A stretch of DNA of 64,000 nt from Armigeres subalbatus (GCF_024139115.2 NC_085141.1:367311925-367375924), one strand, 5' to 3'. Counted from the first letter of the stretch, positions 19,010 through 30,900 are shown. The notes: a model not told the origin generated them from the letters alone. Numbers and translations: made by a program.

Positions 19010-21168
19010 CTGAAAGAATCAAGAAGATAAGATCAAATTAGTGGATTACGTCAAATATGTCAAAACCAGGTGGTGGAATTGTATTTTTATCAAATCCCTT
19101 CCCGAAAGAATTTCCCATAAAAAATCGGAATTACTTTCCTATAAAATTCGGAAGAAATCCCAGTGGACCACACAATAATGCCTCATGTAAACAAAGATAA
19201 TTTCCGGTTTCGATACGGATGATGATGTTTCTCTACTAGTGCAATGGCGCTCTGCTATGTACGTAAGCGAAGTAAACTGGACGACATGGCGGAGCTCCTC
19301 TCTATGGGGTGACTATGGGGTGACGTCAATAAAACCAAATCGTTGGATGTCAACAAGAAAGACCCCTCCAACTTTACGGGAGTCGGCTAAGCAATGGGTG
19401 AAGGTCGAAAACATACAATTTTTTAGTGTCAAAAAACGCCATCAAGATCGACATAGAAGCATGGATCTAGAAAGCAAAGAATATTAGAAAGAACCAATCA
19501 GATTCAACTATATTGTGAAATATGTGTTGATATACGCCAATAATAGTTAATGTGTATCAGCAGGGATTACGCAGAAACCGCAAGTATTCTTCAACAGATG
19601 TCTACGGGTGTTAAATGCTGAGCTGAATCGACCATGCTATCGTTGATAATGGTCGTGGGAGTCAAACCACAACAAAGAAAAAGAAAATAGATAGAAATCT
19701 GACCCAGTTTTAAGCAAGCAGAACGTTTACTTTGACGCTATACAATTCGAGTCCCAGTTCATATGTTTAATCTTTATAATTTTGGTATGAATCTGCTATA
19801 ATTTTGTTATACATTCTTTGTCTTAAATGAAGAAAAGAAAATCTGTTGATCGCCATAACAAGATTATAACAAAATGTGATCTAATTGTTACGAATAGCGC
19901 TATTTATAACACAACCAGTGATAGCTTTGTTCTTTTCGTTAACATTATTTGTGATAATTTTAGATATGTTCTTCACTTTTCATGTAACACATTGAGTTAT
20001 ATTTTTGTTTAATTAGAAACATATTTAGTAACGTTTTTGTTAAATCTAGATGAAATTTTGTTACAATTTTTGTTATTTCATCTACTAATGATACATGTTT
20101 TATAACAACCTTTGTTATGCTGTAACAGAATAACAAATTACAATATAAATCTGTTACCATGGACTGGTCAGGTAACGGGGCGTTGCGCATATTTCAGACC
20201 TTGATTGGGATGGTCAATTGAATTTCACTTTTGGTCTCATTGCGCACACCCGCTAGAAATCAACATGAGATAAACAGTTCCACAGCTTACCCGCATTTTG
20301 CAAAATGACAATCTATATCCAACGTATGGCCGGTATCGTAGATAGCGAAAAGGATGTAGTGTAGTTCATACACTCCCGACACTCCTGTCCTCGCTTCACA
20401 CATAACCACGTGTTCCACGTCTGCAGTCGACGGTTCAGGTCGTTTGTAGGCAATCGTACCAGAGTATATCCGTTTGATTGTGGTTTTATTAATTGCGTTT
20501 GGGTGAGGAGTGCTCTTCTGTTTGATCCATCGAAAATGAGCATGAGCGTCAGTCGATGGTGAGTCAACTATCTCCAGATGAAATCGTACACAATTCTTTT
20601 TTCGAAAATGATGAAACGATATAAAATTAATGCAAAGTTGTTCTAATTCCACGTAAGGTTTCAAAAATTTTACCTTTGGAAATAACTCTGCAACTGTTAG
20701 TTCCTTCCGTTTGTTCAATCTGGGATCCTCGATCTTAATCCATGCAACGTCCGGTCCCTTTGGCTTCCTAAAGTTTTCGTGTAATCCAATCGTGACGTTC
20801 ACAACCCCTGGACCAAGAACTGTCAACTGGTTTGGTGCATCAATCACACTGGTGGGTTGTAAAGCTTATGCGGCATTAGATACAATTAACAAATATTTTA
20901 GAACCAATACCAACCCTTTGCTGCTCACCAAACAGCGGGCCCTTGTCACATAAAAGTTGCGACCTATGTAGTATGCTGGACAGTACTTTTTCGGCACTTG
21001 GCAGAGGCCCTTTGCCTTGCCGCACTCTACAGCGTTTGGCGTCCCACGCTTCTTGTGGAAAACAATAGTCGCTTCCTTCATCAAGGCCTCGCTAGGTTCT
21101 TCGGTCCAAACGGTGGTAGTTATCAAAGCCACCCCCGCTACAAACATCCACAGCCAGTTGGGCGCCAT
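18178..21168 (-). CDS. Gene B: paralogue of gene A, secreted Thr/Pro-rich protein (4 exons)
   Basis: Model: exons 21168-20915, 20848-20674, 20595-20291 and 19009-18178, giving about 521 residues. The signal peptide reads MAPNWLWMFVAGVALITTTV. Splice junctions have the same phases as in gene A: GG|GTTGGT to CCAG|T, AAG|GTAAAA to AAAAG|A, GG|GTAAGC to TTTCAG|A. The second intron is 78 bases and happens to stay open in frame, so a retained-intron form would be translatable. The first intron is 66 bases and the third 1281, the latter containing an AT-rich repeat. Exons 1-3 match gene A in length exactly. No frame disruption is seen in either gene, so both appear functional. Product predicted to be secreted; role unknown. 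Confidence 0.8.
19750..20165. repeat. AT-rich repeat block in gene B intron 3
   Basis: GTTATAACAAAA, AATTTTTGTTATTTCATC and related words occur in both orientations. This is a MITE-like AT-rich insertion within the 1281-base third intron and is absent from the gene A intron. Confidence 0.4.
20291..21168 (-). CDS. Gene B exons 1-3: signal peptide and conserved Cys domain
   Basis: Mature start EEPSEALMKEATIVF; cysteines in CGKAKGLC, KKYC and RARC; YYIGRNFYVTRA. Exon 2 carries DAPNQLTVLGPGVVNVTIGL and PDVAWIKIEDPRL. Exon 3 carries CVRFHLEIVDSPSTD, AHFRWIKQKSTPHP, YKRPEP, VEHVVMCEA, YELHYILF and DIDCHFAKC. Every cysteine and the NVT glycosylation site are shared with gene A, which suggests conserved disulphides. 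No known domain is recognised. Confidence 0.75.
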
Positions 21169-21239
21169 TGATCGGAAAACGTCAGATGGAGATGACTTTG
21201 AAAGGCATGCTTCGATCTTTGATTAGCATATGTCTGTTT

Positions 21240-23010
21240 CTTACAGATAGGAAATCAAGTTATGCTTGCAGGGACCAGGCAGGGACTTTTCAAGATCTTC
21301 GAGTGAAACCTGCAAGATCAGATACAACGGATGTGGTGCGCTCGTTCTTGCAAGAGCTGGCAGCTGAACCTTAAAACTTTGCGAACTTGCAGTGCAGCAA
21401 AAACTAAAAAATCATTCCTTTTTTATATTTTAGAAACAAGTCTTTTGCAAGGCGTCTAAACATCATTATGATCGTTAAAATATTTTATCGGTGTTTTTAT
21501 GATTTTTTCATCACCCTGCTTGTGCTCAAAATTTGTGTCCGTTAAATAAAAGGAACTTCCTCCCACTACCATTATTGGCTTCACAGGGAATACATGCCAT
21601 ATTGCAACACTGTATCGCATGCAGTAATCAGATTTGTGCCATAGATAACTAATTCCAACCCAACACCGTTTGGGGCCGTTTCTGGAAGCACTTGCTGTGA
21701 TATTATCTCTCGAAGCACATCGTGGATTGGTCCGTAGCGTTAGGTAAACGTCCGATACGATGGCCACTCCAGCGTTTAATTAAACAGTGCTGTTACATCG
21801 CGCGCTGGTTCCACCGTTCGGTAGCTTACAAAATCGACGGTACCTATAACTCGATATTACGTACGCCGGAACGCTATCCCAACCCAATGGACAATATGAT
21901 AATTCAATTCCCCAGCACCAAGTGGTCCACACTATCGGAAATCTGTGCGAGCATCAGTAGTAGTGTTCCCAATTGTTTCGATTCGGTCTTTGTTTAATCA
22001 AGAGTTGGTTGTTGAGCTCCAGTTACCCAATGTTGAGTAATATTATTAATTGTTTACCAGTGGAACAGTGCGTGATGCTTGACGTTTCTCATATTCAAGC
22101 ACTTTATTCCAAATAAGGAATTTTTATACATCATGATCCAATTCTCGCTTAACTTCCCAGCAGGACCTGAGTAACATTTTTTTCATGAATTAATTTGAAT
22201 ATTGTATTCAACAGAACAATATGAAAGCTATTGATTGCAGTATGTACTCAAATTAGTTTATTAAAAAAAAGTTTCTTAGGTCCTTTTGAAAAGTTAAGCG
22301 AGAATTATCAAACAGTCCAGGGTAATAATCTTTCAGTTTTGCAACTTCAGAGGCCTTAGCGACAAAACAACCGCCAGGGGTCGTTGGTTCGAGTTCCACC
22401 AAAGGATTCAAATCCCAACCCTCAGGAGGGTTATTCAAGGTTTATACATGAGAAATAAAGCAAATGCATTAGCTACATAATAAAACATCGATTACAAAGC
22501 TTGAGGACAGATTACCGTTGATTAAGTCATTCCCCACCTGGTGCAAAATCGAGTAAAGTGTATAGGGTACTGCCGGGATGTTATCGACTGCAGTACAGAA
22601 GAATTGTGCCTGAAGACAAAAGAATAAGGCGTTGACGAAGTACACCGTATTTCAAAGAATGGATCAACACCCCGCTCCTCGTTCTTATCATCCGTGGGTT
22701 CTCAAGCCCAAGTACGCCATTTTTGGTTTCTTGAGGTGCCCAGCACGACCTTACTACCCTTCTCCGATGCAGTTTGATTGCTGGTCTTTCAGCCGCATCA
22801 CATCCCGCTGTAAAACAACTAACAGCGTAGATGGGAACTGCCACCCGATCGCGGAGGAACGAAGATGCGACCATTGAAAATACTGCAACAATGCAAATAC
22901 AACAGCAACCAGTATGCCATTTCCGGATGAGTCAGCTACCCTAGTAGCACAATTCGGGCTGATTTATTTGCAGCAACCCATATGCGACCCGATTTGGAGT
23001 TACAGAATCC
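21240..23010. other. Intergenic DNA upstream of gene B
   Basis: Only short open frames lacking domain signatures. A B-box-like GGTTCGAGTTCC at about 22386 lies in a weak tRNA-like context that resembles the sequence at 49028-49100. Nothing firm can be called. Confidence 0.35.
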
Positions 23011-23015
23011 GATGA

Positions 23016-23845
23016 CCATTTAGAATCCGGAATCATTTATTGTATTGCAGCGGCACGGAAAGTGACCGCTGCAAGAATTCTTTTACAGCGGTTTGTCTAC
23101 CTAGGCGCCCATTTGCTGTGGTATAAATTTCACGATGTTTCGAGCAGCGTGTCAAAAATTAGTCCAGATGGAAGCCGAAAGGAGAGAAAAAAGTCTGCAC
23201 ACCCACGTTGATAATCCTGCTCATCGACGATGGAACCTACGTCAACATGGATTTCGGACAGCTTCCTAGTCAAAAATTCTACATGGTGACGGCACGACCT
23301 AAGACCTAAGTGATTGTGACGAATAAGACGATAGACTCGAAGCTGTACAAGGAGGAATGTCTCAAAACCGCGGTCGACCTTCCATACAACCCATAAAGTT
23401 CCCATGAAGTTTTGGCCAGATTTGGCGAGTTGCCACTACAGCCAGGAAGTCATCCAGTGGTACCGCGATAATAACGAAGATTTTATCGATAAAAACATAA
23501 ATCCACGCAACTGCCCACAGCTCCGGCCCATCGAGACATGTTGGGCAGTAATGAAGCGGAAGCTTAAGAAAAGTGGAAAAAGTGGAAAAACAGCTCGGGA
23601 CGCGACTCAGATGACCAAAATGTGGAACAAATGTGCCAAGGAAGTTGACTCCGGAAGTGTGCAACTTTTGATGAGAGGAACAAAGAAAAAGATGCAAATT
23701 TTCACTAGAAACAAGAACAAATTTTTGTATCAATAATTTTTCCTTAAAGTACAGTGAATTACCCTTGTTTTGATGTATTAACCTTATTTGTACGTCAATC
23801 CGTTACCGAGATACAGATGATTTTATTATTCCGGATTCTAAATGG
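23016..23845 (+). mobile_element. ITmD37E (mosquito DD37E) transposon relic
   Basis: An 18-bp perfect inverted repeat, CCATTTAGAATCCGGAAT at 23016-23033 and its complement at 23828-23845, bounds a degraded IS630-Tc1-mariner transposase. The intact 3' ORF (23404-23736) carries the second and third catalytic residues: the Asp of FWPDLASCHYS and the Glu of QLRPIETCWAVMKRKL. I count 37 residues between them, which defines the DD37E group known from mosquitoes. An upstream piece (about 23213-23300) shows LIDDGTYVNMDFGQL, with the first catalytic Asp. The N-terminal DNA-binding region is lost and frames are broken, so the element is not autonomous. Confidence 0.75.
23404..23736 (+). pseudogene. DD37E transposase C-terminal fragment
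   Basis: 110 residues ending naturally after KNKFLYQ. The catalytic-core signature WPDLASCHYS to CPQLRPIETCW is conserved, followed by the C-terminal KLKKSGKSGKT and MWNKCAKEV helices usual in this family. The first catalytic Asp lies upstream in a different frame. Confidence 0.75.
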
Positions 23846-23849
23846 ATAT

Positions 23850-24480
23850 AGCTTTACAACATGTGTGTTACTCGGGTACAGAGCTAAGAGTCCAACGAAT
23901 CAAGATCGACTACCTACTCGAAGGCGAGAGGAATCCTCCAGCAAGAAAACTGGTTAGAAGAGTCCTTCGCCAGATTCGCACAGAGGAATCAGGTCACCTC
24001 AATCTCAGCAAATTAACCGACACCTAGAGCGTGATTTACTCCAAAAGATTCCAGTCATACGCTTCAAGCTAGAATACCTCCGACTAGAAGTAAAAACTCA
24101 ACGAATCGCAAATGTCCTGTTGATAAGGTAAAGAGACAGTAGAATTACCTCCCCCGGAGCCATGATTTCTCCCAAACCGATTTGATTCCTTCTTCTGTTC
24201 AGCTGTCCAAGCCGCCACCTAGTGTTTCTTCATCTGTAGCCGCCATTAACGATGAGATTTTTCCAAGGTTTCTCCGAGCAAAAATCAACACCTTCAACAG
24301 TGGAGCAGGTGTTGATGTTTCCAATATACCCAACAATACGTCAAAAGTCCTGAAGAGTGGCGGTCCTTCCGCAAAGCGCTCACCACATCTTCAAAAAAGA
24401 TTGATTTTGACGTCACTCTTCTTACTGCCTCCACATTGTTACAACCTCTAAGCAGTCGCCTGATCTGGACAGTCGGGACT
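23850..24480. other. No recognisable feature
   Basis: Short open frames only; no repeats or domain signatures recognised. Confidence 0.35.
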
Positions 24481-25649
24481 CCTTAGGACCGGACGTTATA
24501 TTCCAACCGTAATCTTTGGTGCGACCCTGGCCTTTTGTTCCGTTCGACGTTTGGTCCTTTGACCATTTGTCCCGTTCGACGTTTTGTTCTTTCGACTTTT
24601 TATCCTTTTCGACCTTTTGGCATTTTCGACCATTAAATTGCTTACAAATTTTGTAATTCGACCTTAACCCGTTTTTTCGTTGAGCAAACTTATCCCAAGC
24701 CACTGGTGAAGTTGACACAAGACACACCAAATCAAATATTTTCCCTGGAATTTCTGTGTTTACGTCAAACATTTTCTAAAAATAAACTTATTTTTGATTG
24801 TACGACAATTACCAGAAAACCAATTCCCCGAATGCAATTTCTTCGAATGTAATAATTGCCCGAATCTAACTTTTCCCCGAATGAAACAATTCCCCGGTAC
24901 CTACTTTTGCAAACACATCTTCGCAATCGACTGTATGAAAAAAGCAATGTTAAAAGATACGTTCAAGAGTGTCGTATTGGAGAATATCAGCTCAATATCC
25001 TTTCATAGTATTAGACGTTGTTGATCCTTCAAGATGTGTTGTTAAATTATAAATATATCAGAAGACAGTGTTTTTTTTTAAATAATAGCGAAAAGCAATT
25101 CCGACTAAAAACGTTCTGATAAATATTTATTCTCTTTTTCAAATCAAAGTCCTGTCCTGTATATACCTCCTTAAGAAGTATAAGGCAATGGTTCATGTGA
25201 ATCTTTTTAGACAAAAATAATGCGTTTTCCCGGAATGAGGCACGGAATGTGAACCCTTCTTTAAAAATAATCCATCTTCTTAGAATAATGCGATGGTAAT
25301 TGTGTCTTTTTTAGAAGTTTTTTTTTTTCAATAATATGTATCTGCCCATAATAAAATAATGGGGGATGCGATTCATTCTTTGAAAGAAGGCATTTTCACG
25401 AATTAAGGAAATTGTCAGGCGTTAGATCGAATAAGGCAAAGTTGAATGAATTGAGAATAAGAATAAAGGCTGGTTTGCTCCGGGTTTTGTCAGGAAAAAA
25501 ATGCCGCCAATAAGTCTCCACTGTCGAAACATTTTCCGTGATTGGGTTCACACTTCAGTAGTTTGCTTCGGGTTTTAAGAACCTGCGAATCCGCGTCCGT
25601 GCTTGAGTTTACACTTCTGGATTATGGTACGGATTTCTTTATACAAACA

Positions 25650-26840
25650 CATGAGCGACAAGAGGGAAAGATAACGAGAAGCGGGAGAAATAGCGAGAAA
25701 ACGGGAGAGAGTGATTGAGTGGGAGAGATAAAAAGGATATGAGTGAGAGTGAGTAAGTGAGTGAGGGTGACTGAGTGAGAGAGTGATCCAAATTGAGGGT
25801 GAGAGTTAGTGAGTAAGTGAGTGAGTGAGAGTGAATGAGTTGGTGAGAGTAAATGAGTAAGTGAGAGTGAATAAATGAGTAAGAATGAATGAGTGAGTTA
25901 GCGTTAATGAGTGATTGAGTGAAAGTTTATAAAGACAGAATCACCGTCTTTGACCAGAAGTCGCATAGACTAAACATTTAACATCTAGCATAAGACAACG
26001 GACAGGACATTCACATAACATCCAGTGTACTGCAGTGGACCAGGGGAAAACTTTTTGCTTTATGAAAAGTTTTCTCCTTACCGGAGCGGGAATCGAACCC
26101 ACACTTCACAGCACATGCGTCTAGACGATTGGCGCCGCTAACCGCACGACCACGAGGCCCCCACAGTGAGTGAGTGAGAATGAATGTGTGTGCGTGAGGT
26201 TGAGTTAGTGACTAAGAATGAGTGTGTGTGAGGTTGAGTGAGTGAGTGAGAATGAGTGAGTGAGTGAGAATGAGTGAGTGAGTTAGAGAATCCCTAGCAG
26301 CACACATATTCCACATAGTTTCCAGATTCAGTCACAATAAAGTTGCTGCAACCATTTTTGTCTGACTTGTGCTGCTCGGGATGAGTAAGTGAGAAAAAGT
26401 GGGTGAGAGAGGATGAGTGAGACAGAGTGAGTCTTACTACTCACTATTTCTCTCTGCTCGTTCAAACTTCTCAATTTTCACTGCTCACTTTCTTCTTCTC
26501 ACTTTTTACTACTCATTTCTCACTTTACTCTTCTTACTTCTTATTGTCAATTCCCACTGCTCACTTCTGATTATTCATTTCTCACTTCTCAGTTCTCATT
26601 AGTCACTTTTCACTTTTCTTTTCACACTCCTCATGACTAACTTTACTCATTCTCACTACACCATCTTTCACTTCTCACTGCTCAACTCTCGCTTCTCACT
26701 TCTAATTTTACACTTATTACTTCTTATTGTCGCTGCTCACTTCCCACAGCTCATTGCTCATTGCTCACTTCTAATTTTTCATTTCACACTTCTCATAACT
26801 CAGTTTTCTGTTCACACTTCTCACATTTCTCACTTTGCAC
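25650..26840. repeat. GAGTGA minisatellite that switches strand near 26440
   Basis: From 25740 the plus strand is a run of GAGTGAGTGAGAATGAG words. After 26440 it becomes TTCTCACTTCTCACTGCTCA words, that is, the complement strand of a related repeat. The SINE at 25935-26162 interrupts the first half. Confidence 0.65.
25935..26162 (-). mobile_element. tRNA-derived SINE, second family
   Basis: Read on the minus strand from 26162: GGCCTCGTGGTCGTGCGGTT (A-box region), then GTGGGTTCGATTCCCGCTCC (perfect B box GGTTCGATTCC), then a body with GGAGAAAACTTTTCATAAAG and GTCCACTGCAGTACACTGG. The tRNA-related head is clear, while the body differs from the SINE at 11453-11665. It is inserted within a GAGTGA minisatellite, which masks any target-site duplication. 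Confidence 0.75.
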
Positions 26841-27269
26841 AACCCTCTTCATTAGGTTCTTTCCATAATGAATTTTCGCCAGAGATCACGCATTTCCCGT
26901 GTGGAATAAATTCAAACCGAATTGTTTCCCCGCGGGATTTTTTTTCCAGTGCCTGCTAGTTACATGAATATCTTGTGTGGCACCCGGAAGCATCCTTGAT
27001 CGAACCGTAAATCAGTTCTACGCCTTTGCTTGCATGGCTAACTGGACACCCATCACTTTATGCTACACTCAAAAAGAAGAAAGAAGCATTCGGGGGAATG
27101 TTACATTCGAGGATATAATACATTCGGGGAATGGTTATTCGGGAAAATTGCATTCGAAGAATTGGTTTTCGGGGAATTATCGTACAATTTTTATTTTCTG
27201 CCAATTTTGATGTTTTTGATGACATTTACGCCAAATTTGTTCAATAGTAAAACGTTTTTCCATCAATTT

Positions 27270-28890
27270 TGATAAATTCTTAAGAAAGGCCCAAAGAAAG
27301 AAGGAATTCGATAAGAAATTGTTGAAGGAGATTCCAAAATAATTTTGGTAAAAATTCCTAGAGAAAACTACCACCTTCGTTAATTCCTTTGAGATTTATT
27401 GGAAATTGCTAAACGTTTTTTTTTTTCAAAAATTTCTTCAAAAGTTCCTTCAAAAATTCATATTTTATTTTATAAGGAACTTTTAAAGAAGTTTCTTAAG
27501 CAACTCCTAAAAAAACGAAGATCTACAGGACTACACAGCAAATAATTTTGAAAATTCAACGACGTGTAAAACTGCAGGTTACCCCATCAAACGAATTAAC
27601 ATTCGATATTCAATTAAAGTATAAATACATTTAAAATCACAACATATTTTTATCTGTGTATATGGAAGATTTGCTTTTTCTGGAGGTTTTTCCGAAGGAC
27701 TCCTTAGACGGATTTCATAAAAGAATTTCCGATGGTATCCCTGGAGCAAGTTTTGAAAGAATTCCCGGAGGATGATCTAATGAACTCTTGGAGAAGGCTC
27801 TGAGGAACTATCTGAGAGAAATTTCAAAGGAATTCAGAGAATTTCTTCCAAGAGTTTCCGAAGAAAATCCTCAAGGAATTACTGGTAAAATTTTCGGAGA
27901 AATTACGTCCGAAGAATTTCTTTTGAAAATTCCTGAAATAATTGTAGAAATAATTTTTGAAGGAGTTTCTAAAAAAACGTTCAAAGAACGTTCCACCGGA
28001 AAGAAATGTATGATGGAATTTCTTTAAGAATCTTTTGAGAAATGCCTAAATCAATTTCCGATAGAATTCATCAACCAAATTCCATGGGAAAAAAATCTAA
28101 AAGAATTTACGCAGCAATTCCTGCAGGAATTTTTGAAGAAATTTCCGGAAAAATATTTAAAAAAAGGAATTTCTAAAGACATTTATTAATCTGTTCGAAA
28201 TTCCTGAAGGAATTTTAGAAGAAATTAGAGAAAGTGTTTCGGAAGAATTTCTCAAAGATATTTCTGAAAGAATTGCTGAAAGAACTTTCTAAGGATCTTT
28301 TTCAGGAATACACGAAGGAACTCCTGCAGGAAGTTTTTAGGGAATCCTGAAAGAAATGTCCAGAAGAATTCTAGCAAAAATGTAAGAATGTCGAAAATTC
28401 CTTCAGGAGTTCATTTGGGAATTCCTTTCCTAAAAAAATCCTAGAATTATAGAACAAAAAAACCTGGAGGAAATTCCTAAGGAATTACAGGAGAAATTTC
28501 CAAAAAAAAATTATTTTTCAATGCAACACCAAGAGGAAGTTTTTAAAGAATTCTGGGAAGAAATTTCAAAGTTCCTGTGAAAATTTCTGAAAGAATATCT
28601 GGATTCGTTTGCGAAGGGTTATCTAAAAGAATACCTAGAAGAGTTTTATAATGAATTACTGAAAGAATATTTGAAGCAATAGGTACCTGGAGAAAATTTC
28701 TTATGGAATTCCTAAAATATTTTTGCAAGCTGAAGGAATGTCTGAACGACTTACCGAATAAATTCTTGAAAGTATTTTCTAAAATTTATTTAAGGAATTT
28801 ACATAAAAATGTCTGAGGGTTTTCCAAAAGAATTTCTGGATAAGTTCATGGAATAATACCTTGATGATTATACCAAGGAATTCCTGCGAA
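27270..28890 (+). repeat. Long degenerate GGAATTTCT/GAATTCCTG repeat
   Basis: About 1.6 kb in which words such as AAGGAATTCCTG, GAAGAAATTTC and GGAATTTCTGAAAG recur at short irregular spacing. Small open frames here (for example 27788-28027, rich in Lys-Glu-Phe-Ile) are read-through of the repeat. It resembles the degenerate blocks at 12020-12400 and 56470-56760. Confidence 0.6.
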
Positions 28891-28899
28891 TTTTCGGTG

Positions 28900-30040
28900 G
28901 ATCGACTGCAATCTAGATATTTCGCGGGTGGCAGACTTAACTCACTGGACAGTAGTAACACAAAATCCTGTTTAGAGTCTGGAACTTTCCGAATTTTCAT
29001 TGAATTCTTTTATCGTTATCAAGAAATGTAATTGTCGCTAAAAAATGCAATAATACAAACAACAACAAAAAATAGTGTCAGCTGAGGATAAAGACAATGT
29101 TGCGTTCCATTTTATATGCAACAAATATGGAGAAGTAATTGTTGTGAACTTTTCAAACTGCGATAACTTGTATATTTCAGAAGTACACCACAAATCATGT
29201 AAACAGATGGTTATGTTTATGTCTTAACATTGATAACTGATACTTATTTAATCATAAACATCATCGAAAACCGACTATGTCTGTAAATGCGCGGCAGGCG
29301 ATCATTGTCCTATTCTGTTGCAGTTTGGGGCAAATGCTTGTTGCTAGTTGAGTTTGTCCTAACATTTACAAGAGAGGACAATGTTGTTGTTTTACATTCC
29401 CTGATCGTTATGCAAAGAATTTTAACACCCAAAAGGCCAAGCTCTTCGTGAAGGAAAATTTTGAAATGGAAAAAATCATAACTCTTTTCGCTTTCAACCG
29501 ATCAATGTGAAATTTTGAGACAAGGTCAAGTTATTCTAGTTTAGATTCCACTTAGAGTGGTGTTCAGATTCCGTATGGCTCCGGAATTATATTTGAAAGA
29601 TCAAGTAACTATTGCACCACCAACGGTATTTTAGTAACATAAGAAGCTAGTTGTATTAAAATGCCGCCTTCTCGTTTGTATACTTTAAGATATTCGGGGT
29701 TAAGATATTCGCGTTCCCCTTATTAGAAGCATTTTCCCATTATTTTTTTCCAGTTTGAAATAGATGTTCCTCACGATACGCTACTTTTCATGACTATATA
29801 CCTAAATGAAAAATGGGAGGTTTTTTGTATGGTGATCAAAATTTTGATAAAAATTCTATTTCAATTTACACTGAGAATAGTATAACTTCGTTCTATCGAT
29901 GTGGTGTTAAGCTCTTTCAAGATCATAGGACGAATGTTTATATTTTTTCTTCTTGTATTCTCGTTTATATCATCCGCGATTTTTACATCTATCAGGCTTG
30001 TACGCAGATTAGGAATTAATATATGCATGCATTTCTAGAC
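28900..30040. other. No recognisable feature
   Basis: AT-rich, unique-looking sequence. No coding, RNA or terminal-repeat signature recognised. Confidence 0.35.
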
Positions 30041-30500
30041 TAACATTTGAAAAGGACGTAACAGCCAAAATTTATTCCTTCTGGTTCTCCGTCTACATAT
30101 AAAGCTCTATATGTGGACGAAGAATCAGAAGGAACAATCTAAAACAGATGTCTCTGAGTATGTTTGAGAGCTGCAAAGGATTCTTCTAGTGTGCAAATCT
30201 AGACCAACATTTGAATAGGGCGAAACAGCCAAAACATATTCCTTCTTATTCTTCGTCTACATATATATAGCAAACATTTTTTTACCAATCTGTTTATTTA
30301 TGAGGCTCAGATGTTTAATAATAAGCTCTACGGAGCCGAGAACATTAGAAATAATGGAATTAATTATTTCGAAGAAATTTCAGAAACATTTCTGCGTGAG
30401 GTCTTTTTTGGTGGGGATCCGTCCTTTGATCCTTCAGTAACCAAACGATCCCGTCGCTAACTCGTAGACTGCGTTAGCTGCTTTTAATCCTCTTCCTCTC

Positions 30501-30900
30501 TCATTTTTCTGTAGGAGTCCAGATCCGATCTTTATTATTCCTGAATGTCATAGTTTCTGCTAGTTTTTCGCGATCCACCATTAAATCGGGAATTTCCAAT
30601 GGTTCCATCCGTTCAGTTGAATCGGTATCCAATCCAATCACTTCAATTACGTCGTTCTGCGCTGCATCCGATGATGTTTGACGGGTTGCTGCATCAAATC
30701 CGTTAACGACAGCGGAATACGATTTTCCTAGCCTACCTTGCGTTGCCATATTCGCCTCTTTCTTTCCGATTGATTGTTCCTTTTGGTCGTTCATTTTTTT
30801 TTCCTTTATGGACACGCATCTTTCCGGTGACCTTCCGCTCGGCACATGAAACATTTGTTACGAAAATTACCTTTCCTGTCCATATAGCATACATTTGCTC
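30501..30900 (-). pseudogene. Gag-like ORF1 relic with CCHC zinc knuckle
   Basis: In one minus-strand frame around 30875-30815 the sequence GNFRNKCFMCRAEGHRKDAC forms a C-x2-C-x4-H-x4-C knuckle. After a frame change the hydrophilic 117-residue stretch (GKSYSAVVNGFD, VIEVIGLDTDS, MEPLEIPD) continues to 30501. Zinc knuckles of this spacing occur in ORF1 of mosquito LINEs and in retrotransposon Gags. The clade cannot be told. It is a broken fragment. Confidence 0.45.

Larger units (their letters stand above)
24481..27262. mobile_element. Fold-back element 2 with GTGAG/CTCAC core
   Basis: The left arm (24481-24905) ends in words such as ACCAATTCCCCGAATGCAAT and TTCTTCGAATG. The right arm (27070-27262), read in reverse complement, gives ACCAATTCTTCGAATGCAAT and ATTCCCCGAATG, so the arms are inverted repeats. 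The left arm also holds a TTCGACCTTTTG-type tandem. The interior contains AT-rich DNA and then a GTGAGTGAGTGAG array (25650-26440) that switches strand to CTCACTTCTCACT (26440-26840). A tRNA-SINE splits the array. This is the same design as fold-back 1 at 14216-15229, with different arm words. Confidence 0.55.

Noticed and set aside
21722..21997. 91-residue plus-strand ORF upstream of gene B
   Set aside because: No motif or start context, and the overlapping minus-strand frame is equally long. Most likely chance.
22310..22440. Second tRNA-like sequence around GGTTCGAGTTCC
   Set aside because: Only the B-box-like segment is convincing. No acceptor stem or A box could be paired.
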